This document shows positions 7,178-16,500 of a DNA stretch of 47,936 bases, piece by piece. The stretch comes from Oerskovia douganii (GTDB lineage: Bacteria; Actinomycetota; Actinomycetes; Actinomycetales; Cellulomonadaceae): assembly GCF_015142735.1 (NCBI RefSeq), contig NZ_JACSPN010000013.1:7066-55001 (forward strand). Direction: 5' to 3'. The translations under genes were made by a program, and so were the position numbers. Every line of letters starts with the position of its first letter. Position 1 is the first letter of the stretch. The notes under the pieces were generated by a model. That model was given only the letters and a program-made list of their open reading frames with translations. It searched no databases and was not told where the DNA came from.

Positions 7178-10100
7178 GTGCTGCACCACCCCGACCTCCG
7201 TCTCGTCCTGCCGGACACCGCCTCCGCGGCGCCGGTCCGGCTCGACGCGACCCAGCGTGCCGCGCTCGACGCGGCTCGCACGGCGCCCGCCACGCTCGTC
7301 GTCGGGGCTCCGGGCACGGGCAAGACGACCGTGGCGATCGAGGTGGCCGCCCAGGCGCTGAGCGAGGGGGCGGACCCGGCGCGGGTCCTGGTGATCGCGG
7401 CGTCGCGGCGCTCCGCGGCCGAGGTGCGCGACAGGCTGTCGGCACGAGCGGACCGGACGGTCAGCGCCCCCATGGTGCGTACGGCTGCCGCCGCGGCGTT
7501 CGCGGTGCTGCGGGCGCGGGCCGCGGCGGTCGGCGAGCCGCCGCCCACCCTGATCTCCGGACCCGAGCAGGACCTCCTCCTGGCCGAGCTCCTCGCGGGG
7601 CACCTGGACGGGGAGGGCGTCCCGCTGCGCCTGCCGGACGGGCTGCCGGAGGAGGTCCTTGCCCTGCGCGGCCTGCGCCAGGAGCTGCGCGACCTGCTGA
7701 TGCGTGCGGCCGAGCGTGGCCTGACGCCCGCTGACCTCGACGACCTGGGCGCGCAGCACGACCGCCCCGAGTGGAGGACGGCCGCGCAGGTCTACCAGGA
7801 GTACCTCGACGTGACGGCGCTGCGCGTCGGCACCCCGGACCTGGGCTCGCGCTACGACCCCGCGGTCGTGGTCGACGAGGCCGCCGAGGCGCTGCTCGCC
7901 TGGGAGGACGAGGTCACCGGCGCGCCCCGGCCCACGTGGGACCTCGTCGTCGTGGACGACTACCAAGAGGCCACCATCGCGACCGCGCGCTTCCTGCGCG
8001 TGGTGCACGACGACGGCGCTCGCCTCGTGCTGCTCGCGGACCCGGACACCGCGGTCCAGACGTTCCGTGGTGCGAGCCCGGCCCTGGTCGGGCGGGCGGC
8101 GGCGCCCGTGCGACGGCGTGCCGCGGCGGGCGAGTTCGACGCGCGCGTCGAGGTCCTGGGCACGGCGTGGCGACAGGAGGGGGAGCTGCGCGACGTCACC
8201 CGGACCGTGACGACCCAGATCGGGACCGTGGCGGGTGCGGTCCACCGTGGGGCCGGGGCCTCGCCCGTTCCCGCGCCGGAGGACGGCGTGCCGCGCGGGG
8301 CGTCGGTCGCACTGCTCGGCAGCGGTGCGGAGGAGGCCGCGTACGTGGCCCGCGAGCTGCGCGCCGAGCACCTGCTGCACGGCACGCCCTGGGGCCGCAT
8401 GGCCGTGGTCTGCCGTGCCGGGGCACAGCTCGCGACCCTGCGGCGCGCGCTCATCGCGGCCTCGGTGCCCGTCGGCATCCTCGGCTCGGACGTCCCGCTG
8501 CGCGAGGAGCCCGCGGTCACGCCGCTGCTCGCGATCATGCGGGTCGCGGTGGGCCTGCCGCCCGCCGGGTACTCCCGCGGGCTCGACGGCGTGCGCGGCA
8601 CCGCCGGGATCGACGACGCCGTGACCCGCGACGTCGGCGACCCCGCCGAGACCCTGATCGAGCGTGAGCCGGCCACGACGGGCGCCGGGTTCGACGAGCT
8701 CGACCCCGTGACCGCAGCGGCGCTCGTGACCTCGCCCGTGGGCGGGCTCGACGTGGTGTCGTTGCGCCGCCTCCGGCGGGCGCTGCGGGCGGAGGAGCTC
8801 GGCTCGGGCGGCGGGAGGACCTCCGACGCGCTGCTGGTCGAGGTCCTGCTCGACGAGTCGCGCGCCGCGACGCTGCCCGCGAGCGTGCGTCGTGGCGCCG
8901 TGTCCGTCGCCCGGGTCGTCGCCGCCGGCCGCGAGGCGGTGCTGGCCCCCGACGCGACCGCGCAGACCGTGCTCTGGGCGATCTGGTCCGCGACCGGGCT
9001 CTCGGACCGGTGGCGCGACGCCGCACTGGGCGGGGGAGCCGTCGGGGCGCGGGCGGACCGGGACCTCGACGCGGTCCTCGCCCTCTTCCGTGCCGCGGAG
9101 ACGTTCGTCGACCGCATGCCGGGAGCGCCGCCGTCGGCGTTCGTGGAGTACCTCGAGTCCCAGGACCTGCCCGCGGACTCGCTCGCGGCCCGGGCCGCGG
9201 GCACGGACTCGGTCGCGGCGCTCACCCCCGCAGGCGCGGCCGGGCGGGAGTGGGACGTCGTGGTCGTGGCCGGGGTCCAGGACGGTGTGTGGCCGGACCT
9301 GCGGCTGCGTGACTCGCTCCTCGGCTCAGAGGCGCTCGTCGAGCTCCTCGCGGGGCGCTCGCAGGACGCGCACGGCCTGGGACCGGACGCCCGTCGTACC
9401 GTGCTCACGGACGAGCTCCGGTCGTTCGCGGTCGCGACCTCGCGCGCGACGCGCCGCCTGCTCGTGACGGCCGTGAGCGACGTCGACGAGGTCCCCTCGC
9501 CGTTCGTCGACCTCGTGTGCCCGCCGGCGGGGCCGGACGACGCCGACGGGACCGGCGGCGCGCCCGGCACCGACGACGGGGACGGGCCCGCGGGCCCCGA
9601 CGAGGAGCGCGACCCGCGCCGCGTCGAGTTCGGGCAGCCGCTCGACCTGCGCGGGCTCGTGGCCTCGGTGCGCAGCCTGCTCGTCGAGGAGATCGTGCGC
9701 GGGGACGGTGCCCCGCGAGGCGCGGGGGACCCGGTCGGCGCCTCGCGTCCCGAGGCCCTCGCCGAGCTGCTCGCCGACCTGGCGCTCGCGGGCGTCGGTG
9801 AGGCGCGCCCCGAGTCCTGGTACGGCGTCAACCCCGTCTCGAGCACCGAGCCCCTGTGGGGGCCCGAGGACACGGTCATGATCTCGCCGTCCAAGGTCGA
9901 GTCGGTGAGCAGGTGCGCGCTGCGCTGGGCCGTGGAGAGCGCCGGTGGCACGGCCCCCGACGCGACCGCGCAGTCGCTCGGCACCCTGGTCCACTCGATC
10001 GCGCAGGAGGCGCCGCGGGGGACGCACTCGGAGCTCGCGGCCGAGCTGGACCGCCGCTGGCCGGAGCTCGCGCTCACGCCGGGCTGGCCCGCGACGCAGA

Positions 10101-10618
10101 CCCGCCACAAGGCCGAGGACATGGTCGGCCGGCTCGCGGGGTACCTCCAGGCCGCGGGCGAGCCGCTGCTCGTCGAGGCGCCGTTCGAGCTCGAGATCGG
10201 CCGCGCCGTGCTGCGCGGGGTCATCGACCGGGTGGAGGACGCCGGGGACGGTGCCGTGCGCGTCGCGGACCTCAAGACCGGCAAGACCAAGCCGTCGGTC
10301 GCGGAGGCCGTGACGAACCCCCAGCTCGGCACGTACCAGCTCGCCGTAGAGGGCGACGTCCTCGACCTGCCCGAGGGCACGCGCAGCGCGGGCGCTCAGC
10401 TCGTGTTCGTGGGCGACGGCAAGGACGCCGGGCTGCGGACCCAGCCGGCGCTGGAGCCCGAGCCCGACGGGTCGAGCTGGGCACGCGAGCTCGTCGAGGA
10501 CGTCGCGGACACCATGGCCGACTCGGTGTTCACGGCCCGGGAGAACAAGCTGTGCTCGGTGTGCCCCGTGCGCCGGTCCTGCCCCCTGATGACGGAAGGC
10601 CGCCAGGTGATCGCGTGA
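7178..10618 (+). CDS. adnA: AdnA subunit of AdnAB helicase-nuclease
   Basis: 1146 residues, one half of the actinobacterial AdnAB motor-nuclease that resects double-strand DNA breaks (M. tuberculosis Rv3202c). N-terminal UvrD-like ATPase: Walker A GAPGTGKTT at 43-51, a Walker B written VVVDDYQEA instead of DExx, and ADPDTAVQTFRG in place of the usual GDPNQSIYGWRG, as expected for the divergent AdnA motor. C-terminal RecB-type PD-(D/E)XK nuclease with VADLKTGKTK near residue 1030, flanked by an iron-sulfur staple: first Cys in VSRCALRW and the last three in CSVCPVRRSC. Start is GTG 7178 (VLHHPDLR). Its stop overlaps the adnB start by 4 bp (GTGA), so the two are translationally coupled. Confidence 0.93.
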   Translation: MLHHPDLRLVLPDTASAAPVRLDATQRAALDAARTAPATLVVGAPGTGKTTVAIEVAAQALSEGADPARVLVIAASRRSAAEVRDRLSARADRTVSAPMVRTAAAAAFAVLRARAAAVGEPPPTLISGPEQDLLLAELLAGHLDGEGVPLRLPDGLPEEVLALRGLRQELRDLLMRAAERGLTPADLDDLGAQHDRPEWRTAAQVYQEYLDVTALRVGTPDLGSRYDPAVVVDEAAEALLAWEDEVTGAPRPTWDLVVVDDYQEATIATARFLRVVHDDGARLVLLADPDTAVQTFRGASPALVGRAAAPVRRRAAAGEFDARVEVLGTAWRQEGELRDVTRTVTTQIGTVAGAVHRGAGASPVPAPEDGVPRGASVALLGSGAEEAAYVARELRAEHLLHGTPWGRMAVVCRAGAQLATLRRALIAASVPVGILGSDVPLREEPAVTPLLAIMRVAVGLPPAGYSRGLDGVRGTAGIDDAVTRDVGDPAETLIEREPATTGAGFDELDPVTAAALVTSPVGGLDVVSLRRLRRALRAEELGSGGGRTSDALLVEVLLDESRAATLPASVRRGAVSVARVVAAGREAVLAPDATAQTVLWAIWSATGLSDRWRDAALGGGAVGARADRDLDAVLALFRAAETFVDRMPGAPPSAFVEYLESQDLPADSLAARAAGTDSVAALTPAGAAGREWDVVVVAGVQDGVWPDLRLRDSLLGSEALVELLAGRSQDAHGLGPDARRTVLTDELRSFAVATSRATRRLLVTAVSDVDEVPSPFVDLVCPPAGPDDADGTGGAPGTDDGDGPAGPDEERDPRRVEFGQPLDLRGLVASVRSLLVEEIVRGDGAPRGAGDPVGASRPEALAELLADLALAGVGEARPESWYGVNPVSSTEPLWGPEDTVMISPSKVESVSRCALRWAVESAGGTAPDATAQSLGTLVHSIAQEAPRGTHSELAAELDRRWPELALTPGWPATQTRHKAEDMVGRLAGYLQAAGEPLLVEAPFELEIGRAVLRGVIDRVEDAGDGAVRVADLKTGKTKPSVAEAVTNPQLGTYQLAVEGDVLDLPEGTRSAGAQLVFVGDGKDAGLRTQPALEPEPDGSSWARELVEDVADTMADSVFTARENKLCSVCPVRRSCPLMTEGRQVIA

Positions 10619-13600
10619 GCGCCGAGTCGCTGTTCGACGACCTCGACCTCGGGGCGGTCGCGCTCCCGGCCGGAACCGGCGGGGAGGGGCCGCGCGAGCT
10701 GCCCGAGCCTCGCTTCTCGGCCGTGCGGATCGCGGAGATGCTGGGTCGGCCGCGGCCCACGGACGAGCAGGTCGCGGTGATCGAGGCGCCCCTCGCGCCC
10801 CTGCTGGTCGTGGCGGGGGCCGGGTCGGGCAAGACCGAGACCATGGCCGCACGCGTCGTGTGGCTCATCGCGAACGGGTGGGTCGCCAAGGAGGCCGTGC
10901 TGGGGCTGACGTTCACCCGCAAGGCCGCGGGCGAGCTCGCCGAGCGCGTGCAGTCGCGCCTCCTGCAGCTCGACCGCGCGCTGGGCGATGACGGGGCGGC
11001 GCTGTCGATGCTGGACCGGCCCGCGATCTCGACCTACAACTCGTACGCGGCCTCGCTCGTGGGGGACCACGCGCTGCGCATCGGGATCGAGCCGGGCGCC
11101 CGGCTGCTCTCGGAGGCCAGCCAGTGGCAGCTCGCGGCGGAGGTCGTCGAGAGCTGGGCCGGTGACCTCCAGACCGACGCCGCGTTCTCCACGGTCGTCG
11201 GTGCCGTGCTCTCGCTGTCCGGGGCGCTGAGCGAGCACCTGCTGAGCCCCGACGAGGCGCGCGCGGGCATCACGGGCATCGTCGACACCATCCTGGCGAC
11301 GCCGCTGGGTGGCAAGCGCACCGAGCACTACGCGGAGGTCAAGCGGCTCCTCGGGTCGCTCGGCGAGCGCCACCGGCTGCTCGACGTCGTCGAGTCGTAC
11401 CAGGAGCGCAAGCGGACCTCGGACTCGCTCGACTTCGGGGACCAGGTCGCGATCGCGGCACGCCTCGCGCGGACCGTCCCGGCGGTCGGTGCGGGGGAGC
11501 GGGCGCGGTACGGGGTCGTGCTGCTCGACGAGTACCAGGACACGTCGTACGCCCAGGTCGAGCTGCTGTGCGCACTGTTCGGCGGGCACCCGGTCACGGC
11601 CGTGGGCGACCCGAACCAGTCGATCTACGGCTGGCGCGGCGCGAGCGCGTCGGGCCTGGCGCGGTTCCCCGAGCGGTTCCGCTCGACGGGGCCCGGCAGC
11701 ACCGGGGCGCCCGCGGACGTGCAGTACCTCAGCACGTCGTGGCGCAACGACCGGGCCGTCCTGGCCGCGGCCAACGTCACGGCCGCGCCGCTGCGCGAGG
11801 GGGCCACGCGCGTGCCCGTTCCACAGCTCGACGAGCGTCCCGGGGCGGGGCGGGGCGTCGTGACCGGCGTCTACGCGGCGACGCTCGAGGAGGAGGCCGC
11901 CGCGGTCGCGGACTTCGTCGCCGAGCGGTGGCGCCCGCGCACGCGCCGTCAGGAGCGCGTGACCGCGGCCGTGCTGTGCCGTGCGCGCTCGCAGTTCCTC
12001 CCGATGGAGGTCGCGCTGCGGGCCAAGGGGCTGCCGGTCGAGGTCGTGGGCCTGGGCGGCCTGCTCTCGACCCCGGAGGTCGTGGACCTCGTCGCGCTCC
12101 TGGAGGTCGCGCACGATCCGTCGCGCGGCGACTCGCTCATGCGCATCCTCACGGGGCCGCGGCTGAACCTGGGGGCGGCTGACCTGCACGCGCTGAGCAG
12201 CTGGGCGGCGGACCTGGCGCGCCGGGACGCGGCGCGCCGCCCGTCGGCCGACGTCTCGTCCGGCAGCCTGCCCGACGGCGGAGCGTCGGCCGGTCCGTCG
12301 GGTGCGGCGGGGCCGGGGGAGGCGGAGCTGCCTGGCGTGGCCGCGGACGGGACGCTCACCGTGGTCGAGGGCGACGTCGTCGACCACCGGTCGATCGTCG
12401 ACGCGCTCGACGACCTGCCGGCCCCGGGGCGCCCCGCACGCGACGGGCGCGTGCTCACAGAGGCCGGGCACGCGCGGCTCGCCGCGCTGTCGACCGTCCT
12501 GCGGGACCTGCGCGGGCAGACGTACCTGTCGTTGCCGGAGCTCGTCACGCAGGCCGAGCGGGCGCTCGGGCTCGACATCGAGGTGACCACCGCCGCGACC
12601 CTCGCCGCCGGCGGGTACGGCGAGGAGGTCGGCGACCGCGGTCGCGCGCACCTCGACGCGTTCCGTGACGTCGCCGCGACGTTCTCGCAGTCCGCGGACC
12701 TGCCGACGCTCGGCGCGTTCCTCGCGTGGCTCGGCACGGCGGGGTCGCAGGAGCGCGGCCTCGACCTGCCCGTGCGCGAACCCGACCCCGACGCGGTGCA
12801 GATCATCACGGTGCACGCCTCGAAGGGGCTCGAGTGGGACGTCGTCGCGGTGCCCGGCATGGTCGACGGGATCTTCCCCAGCACGGCCGTGGGCGACAAG
12901 GGGCCGACCGACAGCGGCTGGTTCACCGGGCTGGGCAACCTGCCCTACCCGCTGCGCGGCGACGCCGAGGACCTGCCCGTCTTCCGCTACGAGGTCGCGG
13001 AGGACGCCAAGGACCTGGACGGTCGCCGCAAGGAGTTCCTCGCGGCGAGCGGTGAGCACCAGGTCGACGAGGAGCGCCGCCTCGCCTACGTCGCGTTCAC
13101 GCGCGCCCGTGCCGAGCTGCTGCTCGCGGGGTCGTGGTGGCGCGACGCGACCAGGCCGCGCACGCCCTCGCCGTTCCTCGTCGAGCTGGCCGAGGCCGGG
13201 ATCATCAGCGACGCCGACTGGGCCGGCATGCCCGAGAAGGACGAGACCAACCCGCGCGACGAGCTGGTCCACGAGGCCGAGTGGCCGCGCGGGGAGCCGG
13301 GGGCGCCGGGGGCCGACGGGTCCGGCACCGGTCCCGGGGAGGCGGGGGCCGCGACCGAGGGGTCCACCGCACCGACCGGCGTGGGGGCTTCTGCACCGCC
13401 CCCCGAGCCGCGCGCTCGTGCGGTCGTGCGGGCCGCGGCGGACCGGGTCCGTGAACGGATCGGCGCCCGCGCGCCGCACCCGGCCGCTGCCGGTCCCGGC
13501 CGCGACACGGGTGCGGTCGCGGAGGGTCGGGTGCCGCTGCTCGACGCGTCGGGCACGGACCTGCGCGAGCTCGCACGCATCCTGCTCGAGGAGCGCGACC

Positions 13601-14241
13601 GCCGTGACGCCCGCAGCAGCGAGATCTCGTTCCCGGCGCACATCTCGGCGTCCGGGCTCGTGCGTCTGGCTGCGGACCGGGGCGAGTACGCGCTGCACCT
13701 GCGGCGCCCCGTACCTGCGCAGCCCACGGTGCACGCGCGACGCGGCACGCAGTTCCACCTGTGGGCCGAGCAGTACTTCACGTCGTCGTCGCTGCTCGAC
13801 GTCGACGACCTGCCCGGTGCCGACGACGAGGACATCTCGCCGGACCTGGACCTCGACGCGCTCCAGCAGACGTTCCTCGCCTCGGAGTGGGCGGGACGTA
13901 CTCCGCTCGCCGTGGAGGTCGACGTCGAGACCCCGGTCGGCGGGATCATGTTCCGCTCGCGCATCGACGCGGTCTTCCCCGAGAGCCCCGAGCACGCGCA
14001 CGGCGCGCAGGACGCCGTGGTGGTCGTGGACTGGAAGACGGGCAAGGCCCCGCGTGACGCCGAGGCCCGGCGCACGCGCGAGGTCCAGCTCGCGGTCTAC
14101 CGGCTCGCGTGGTCGCGCTGGTCCGGGCTGCCGGTCGAGAAGGTCAACGCGGCGTTCTACTACCTGGGCTCGGACGAGACCGTGCGCCCCGAGCGACTGC
14201 TCGACGCCGCGGAGCTGGAAGCGCTGGTGGCTGGTTCCTGA
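10615..14241 (+). CDS. adnB: AdnB subunit of AdnAB helicase-nuclease
   Basis: 1208 residues, partner of AdnA and main motor (Rv3201c). Canonical superfamily 1A motifs: Walker A GAGSGKT at 68-74, LTFTRKAAGELAER (Ia), VVLLDEYQDTSYAQ (II), GDPNQSIYGWRGAS (III), STSWRND (IV), TVHASKGLEWDVV (V) and YVAFTRARAELLL (VI). The C terminus has a second PD-(D/E)XK nuclease, VVVDWKTGKAPR near 1138-1149, with QLAVYRLAW. Two Ala/Gly/Pro-rich linkers (about 540-575 and 890-960) separate domains. Start is GTG 10615, overlapping the adnA stop; a weak AGGTGA precedes it. Together the pair would load and process broken ends for homologous recombination or single-strand annealing. Confidence 0.93.
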   Translation: MSAESLFDDLDLGAVALPAGTGGEGPRELPEPRFSAVRIAEMLGRPRPTDEQVAVIEAPLAPLLVVAGAGSGKTETMAARVVWLIANGWVAKEAVLGLTFTRKAAGELAERVQSRLLQLDRALGDDGAALSMLDRPAISTYNSYAASLVGDHALRIGIEPGARLLSEASQWQLAAEVVESWAGDLQTDAAFSTVVGAVLSLSGALSEHLLSPDEARAGITGIVDTILATPLGGKRTEHYAEVKRLLGSLGERHRLLDVVESYQERKRTSDSLDFGDQVAIAARLARTVPAVGAGERARYGVVLLDEYQDTSYAQVELLCALFGGHPVTAVGDPNQSIYGWRGASASGLARFPERFRSTGPGSTGAPADVQYLSTSWRNDRAVLAAANVTAAPLREGATRVPVPQLDERPGAGRGVVTGVYAATLEEEAAAVADFVAERWRPRTRRQERVTAAVLCRARSQFLPMEVALRAKGLPVEVVGLGGLLSTPEVVDLVALLEVAHDPSRGDSLMRILTGPRLNLGAADLHALSSWAADLARRDAARRPSADVSSGSLPDGGASAGPSGAAGPGEAELPGVAADGTLTVVEGDVVDHRSIVDALDDLPAPGRPARDGRVLTEAGHARLAALSTVLRDLRGQTYLSLPELVTQAERALGLDIEVTTAATLAAGGYGEEVGDRGRAHLDAFRDVAATFSQSADLPTLGAFLAWLGTAGSQERGLDLPVREPDPDAVQIITVHASKGLEWDVVAVPGMVDGIFPSTAVGDKGPTDSGWFTGLGNLPYPLRGDAEDLPVFRYEVAEDAKDLDGRRKEFLAASGEHQVDEERRLAYVAFTRARAELLLAGSWWRDATRPRTPSPFLVELAEAGIISDADWAGMPEKDETNPRDELVHEAEWPRGEPGAPGADGSGTGPGEAGAATEGSTAPTGVGASAPPPEPRARAVVRAAADRVRERIGARAPHPAAAGPGRDTGAVAEGRVPLLDASGTDLRELARILLEERDRRDARSSEISFPAHISASGLVRLAADRGEYALHLRRPVPAQPTVHARRGTQFHLWAEQYFTSSSLLDVDDLPGADDEDISPDLDLDALQQTFLASEWAGRTPLAVEVDVETPVGGIMFRSRIDAVFPESPEHAHGAQDAVVVVDWKTGKAPRDAEARRTREVQLAVYRLAWSRWSGLPVEKVNAAFYYLGSDETVRPERLLDAAELEALVAGS

Positions 14242-14282
14242 CGCGGTGGGCACCCGCACCTGCGGCGGGCCCGGCGGTCGTC

Positions 14283-15206
14283 CTACCCCGCGCTCTCCCC
14301 GCTCGTCACCTCGTCGAGGTCGATCAGCATGTCGACGGCGTCGTCGATCACGTCCTGGAACCCGTGCCGCACGCCGTGCAGCAGCCACCTGGCGAGCGCC
14401 AGCTCGCCCGCGAGCAGCGCGCGGTCCGTCAGGTGCGGGTCGGTGAGCTCGGTGCGGCGGAGCTGATACGCCTCCATGATCGAGTCGATCGCCTCGGGCG
14501 GTGCCGCGACGAGGAGCCAGGCGAGGTCGTCGGCCGGGTCGGCGACGCGGGCCTCGGCCCAGTCGGTCATGGCCACGACGCGCCCGCGGGCGACGAGCAC
14601 CTGCTCGGTGCCCAGGTCGCCGTGCACGACGACGGGCTGGTACTTCCACAGCGACACGTCCTCGAGCGCGGCCTCCCACCGGCGCAGCAGGCGGGCGGGC
14701 ACCTTCCCGGTCTTGGCGGCCTCGTCGACCTCGGCGAGGCGTCGGTCGCGGTACTCGGAGGCGGTGTAGACGGGCAGGCCGGCGTTCTCGACGACGGAGT
14801 GCGGCAGCTCGTGCACCGCGGCGAGCACGCGTCCCAGGTCTGCGGCGAGCCCGGGGCCGGGACGCAGCGTGTCGAGGTCGAGCGGCACCCCGCCGTACCG
14901 GTGGTGCACGACCGCGCGCCCGCCCTCGGGGAGCAGGGCGTAGCCCAGGACGTCGGGCACCGTGAAGGACAGGACGCCCGTGGTCACGTAGTGGCGCAGC
15001 GAGTCCAGCAGAGCGGTCTCTGCTTCGAGGGCCGCGCCGGCCGCCAGGGTCCGGGGCGCGCGGACGACCCATTCCTGACCGTCGCCGTCGGTGACGATCG
15101 CGACGTCGTCGTCCCCCGTCGCCTCGGACGGTCGCACGGACCGGACGTCGAGGCCGGGGACGGCCGCGGTGGCGAGCGCGGCGAGGTTGAGCGGTGAGCG
15201 TGGCAC
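14283..15206 (-). CDS. APH-family kinase-like phosphotransferase
   Basis: 307 residues in the aminoglycoside/macrolide phosphotransferase superfamily. Seen: an ATP-binding N lobe with WVVRAPRT, the catalytic loop VVVHGDLGTEQ (His195, Asp197) and the metal-binding AMTDWAEARVADPADDLAWL (Asp215). The usual HGDxxxxN has Gln202 in place of Asn, so kinase activity is plausible but not certain. The catalytic segment is most like macrolide 2'-phosphotransferases, but no resistance role can be claimed: this family member occurs as a core gene beside adnB/nudC in related actinobacteria. Start GTG 15206 (protein reads PRSPLNL) has TACCGT 6 nt upstream. Divergent from nudC (109 bp between starts), convergent with adnB. 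Confidence 0.8.
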   Translation of the reverse strand: MPRSPLNLAALATAAVPGLDVRSVRPSEATGDDDVAIVTDGDGQEWVVRAPRTLAAGAALEAETALLDSLRHYVTTGVLSFTVPDVLGYALLPEGGRAVVHHRYGGVPLDLDTLRPGPGLAADLGRVLAAVHELPHSVVENAGLPVYTASEYRDRRLAEVDEAAKTGKVPARLLRRWEAALEDVSLWKYQPVVVHGDLGTEQVLVARGRVVAMTDWAEARVADPADDLAWLLVAAPPEAIDSIMEAYQLRRTELTDPHLTDRALLAGELALARWLLHGVRHGFQDVIDDAVDMLIDLDEVTSGESAG

Positions 15207-15212
15207 ACGTCC

Positions 15213-15218
15213 ACGGTA
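15213..15218 (-). promoter_or_regulatory. -10 element TACCGT, leaderless start
   Basis: Minus-strand TACCGT, 6 nt before GTG 15206 of the phosphotransferase gene, no Shine-Dalgarno in between. Confidence 0.55.
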
Positions 15219-15303
15219 GTCGGTACGGGGCGGGCGCCGTCACCCGGACCGGGGCGTGTCCACCACGCGGACCTGCCGCGTGCCCCGAGCGCCTCGCGTG
15301 ACC

Positions 15304-15309
15304 TACGGT
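15304..15309 (+). promoter_or_regulatory. -10 element TACGGT, nudC leaderless start
   Basis: TACGGT ends 6 nt before GTG 15316; no Shine-Dalgarno in between. Confidence 0.55.
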
Positions 15310-15315
15310 CGACTG

Positions 15316-16407
15316 GTGACCGACCAGACCTCGCCCGCCGCGACGGACCCCGCCGCACCAGCCCCCGACCCCGCCTCGACGCCGACCGAGGGGCCCGCCA
15401 CCCCGAGCGCGTTCGCCGCGCACCTGCCGCTCGCGCACTCGATGCTCGACCGTGCGGCGCACCGCCGCACCGAGGAGGGCCTGTTCGCGACGCTCCGCGC
15501 CGACCCGTCGACGCGCGTGGTCCTGCTGCACCGCGGTCGCCTCGCGGTCGGGCCGGACGGGCTCGCGCTCGCCACGCCGCAGGAGGTCGCTGCCGTCCCC
15601 GAGCCCCACGCGGCCTCGGGCGACCACAGCAACACGCCGCGCTGGGTCTTCCTGGGCGAGGACCCGCCGTCGGGCACGTCCTTCCTGGCGCTTCTCCTGC
15701 CCGACGACGCCGACGACCTGGACCTCGACATCGAGGGCGTGGACCCCAAGGGGCCGCTGTCGGTGCTGGTGCGCACGCACCGCTGGGCGGGCCTGCGCGA
15801 GCTGGCCTCCCGGTTGGGGCCGCGCGACACGGGGCTCGCGACCGAGGCCGTGGCCCTCGCGGCCTGGCACGCGGCCAACGAGCGCTGCCCGCGCTGCGGC
15901 GAGCCGACCGTGCCCGTCGCGGCGGGCTGGGTGCGGCGGTGCGTCGCGCAGGACGTCGAGCACTACCCGCGCACGGACCCGGCGGTCATCATGGCGGTCG
16001 TGGACCCGGGGTCTGGGCCGGGCGACGACCGGCTCCTGCTGGGCCACGCCGCGCACTGGCCCGAGGGCCGGTTCTCGACGCTTGCGGGCTACGTCGAGCC
16101 CGGCGAGGGGCTCGAGCAGGCCGTGCGACGCGAGGTCGCGGAGGAGGTCGGAGTCACGGTGGGAGAGGTCGTCTACCGCGCGAGCCAGCCGTGGCCCTTC
16201 CCGGCCTCGCTCATGCTGGGTTTCACGGCGACCGCGCTCACGACGGACCTCACGCCCGACGGCGAGGAGGTCACCGACGCGCGCTGGTTCACCCGGGCGG
16301 AGCTCACGGACGCCACGGAGCGCGGCGACGTGAAGCTGCCGAGCAGGTCGTCGATCGCGCGGGCGCTCATCGAGGAGTGGTTCGGGGGGCCGCTCGCGGG
16401 GGAGTGA
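15316..16407 (+). CDS. nudC: NADH pyrophosphatase / NAD-decapping NudC
   Basis: 363 residues. Hydrolyses NAD(H) and removes NAD caps from RNA. Order: variable N-terminal domain, zinc ribbon CPRCGEPTVPVAAGWVRRC around residue 193, Nudix box GYVEPGEGLEQAVRREVAEEVGV (G-x5-E-x7-REVxEEVG pattern) near 257-279, and the NudC signature SQPWPFPASLMLGF just after it. The zinc ribbon shows three Cys; where the fourth is expected the sequence reads RRCVAQDVEHYPR, so the site is incomplete or uses another ligand. Start GTG 15316 is chosen from the -10 hexamer 6 nt upstream. Equivalent to Rv3199c and in the same relative position. Confidence 0.92.
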   Translation: MTDQTSPAATDPAAPAPDPASTPTEGPATPSAFAAHLPLAHSMLDRAAHRRTEEGLFATLRADPSTRVVLLHRGRLAVGPDGLALATPQEVAAVPEPHAASGDHSNTPRWVFLGEDPPSGTSFLALLLPDDADDLDLDIEGVDPKGPLSVLVRTHRWAGLRELASRLGPRDTGLATEAVALAAWHAANERCPRCGEPTVPVAAGWVRRCVAQDVEHYPRTDPAVIMAVVDPGSGPGDDRLLLGHAAHWPEGRFSTLAGYVEPGEGLEQAVRREVAEEVGVTVGEVVYRASQPWPFPASLMLGFTATALTTDLTPDGEEVTDARWFTRAELTDATERGDVKLPSRSSIARALIEEWFGGPLAGE

Positions 16408-16500
16408 CCTACCACGGGGACGCGGGGAGTGCCCGACGGGCCGATCCTCCGTGCGCTGCCTACGGTGGGACGACCGGCTCGTCCATCCGAGGAGTGAGCA

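Noticed and set aside
14283-15206. Acquired antibiotic resistance kinase
   Set aside because: Base composition matches neighbours, no mobile element is near, and the position is core; only the superfamily match supports it.
10396-16056. 1886-codon open frame on the minus strand opposite adnB and nudC
   Set aside because: High GC removes stop codons from the opposite strand. Its translation is low-complexity Arg/Val/Gly-rich and crosses several well-supported genes.
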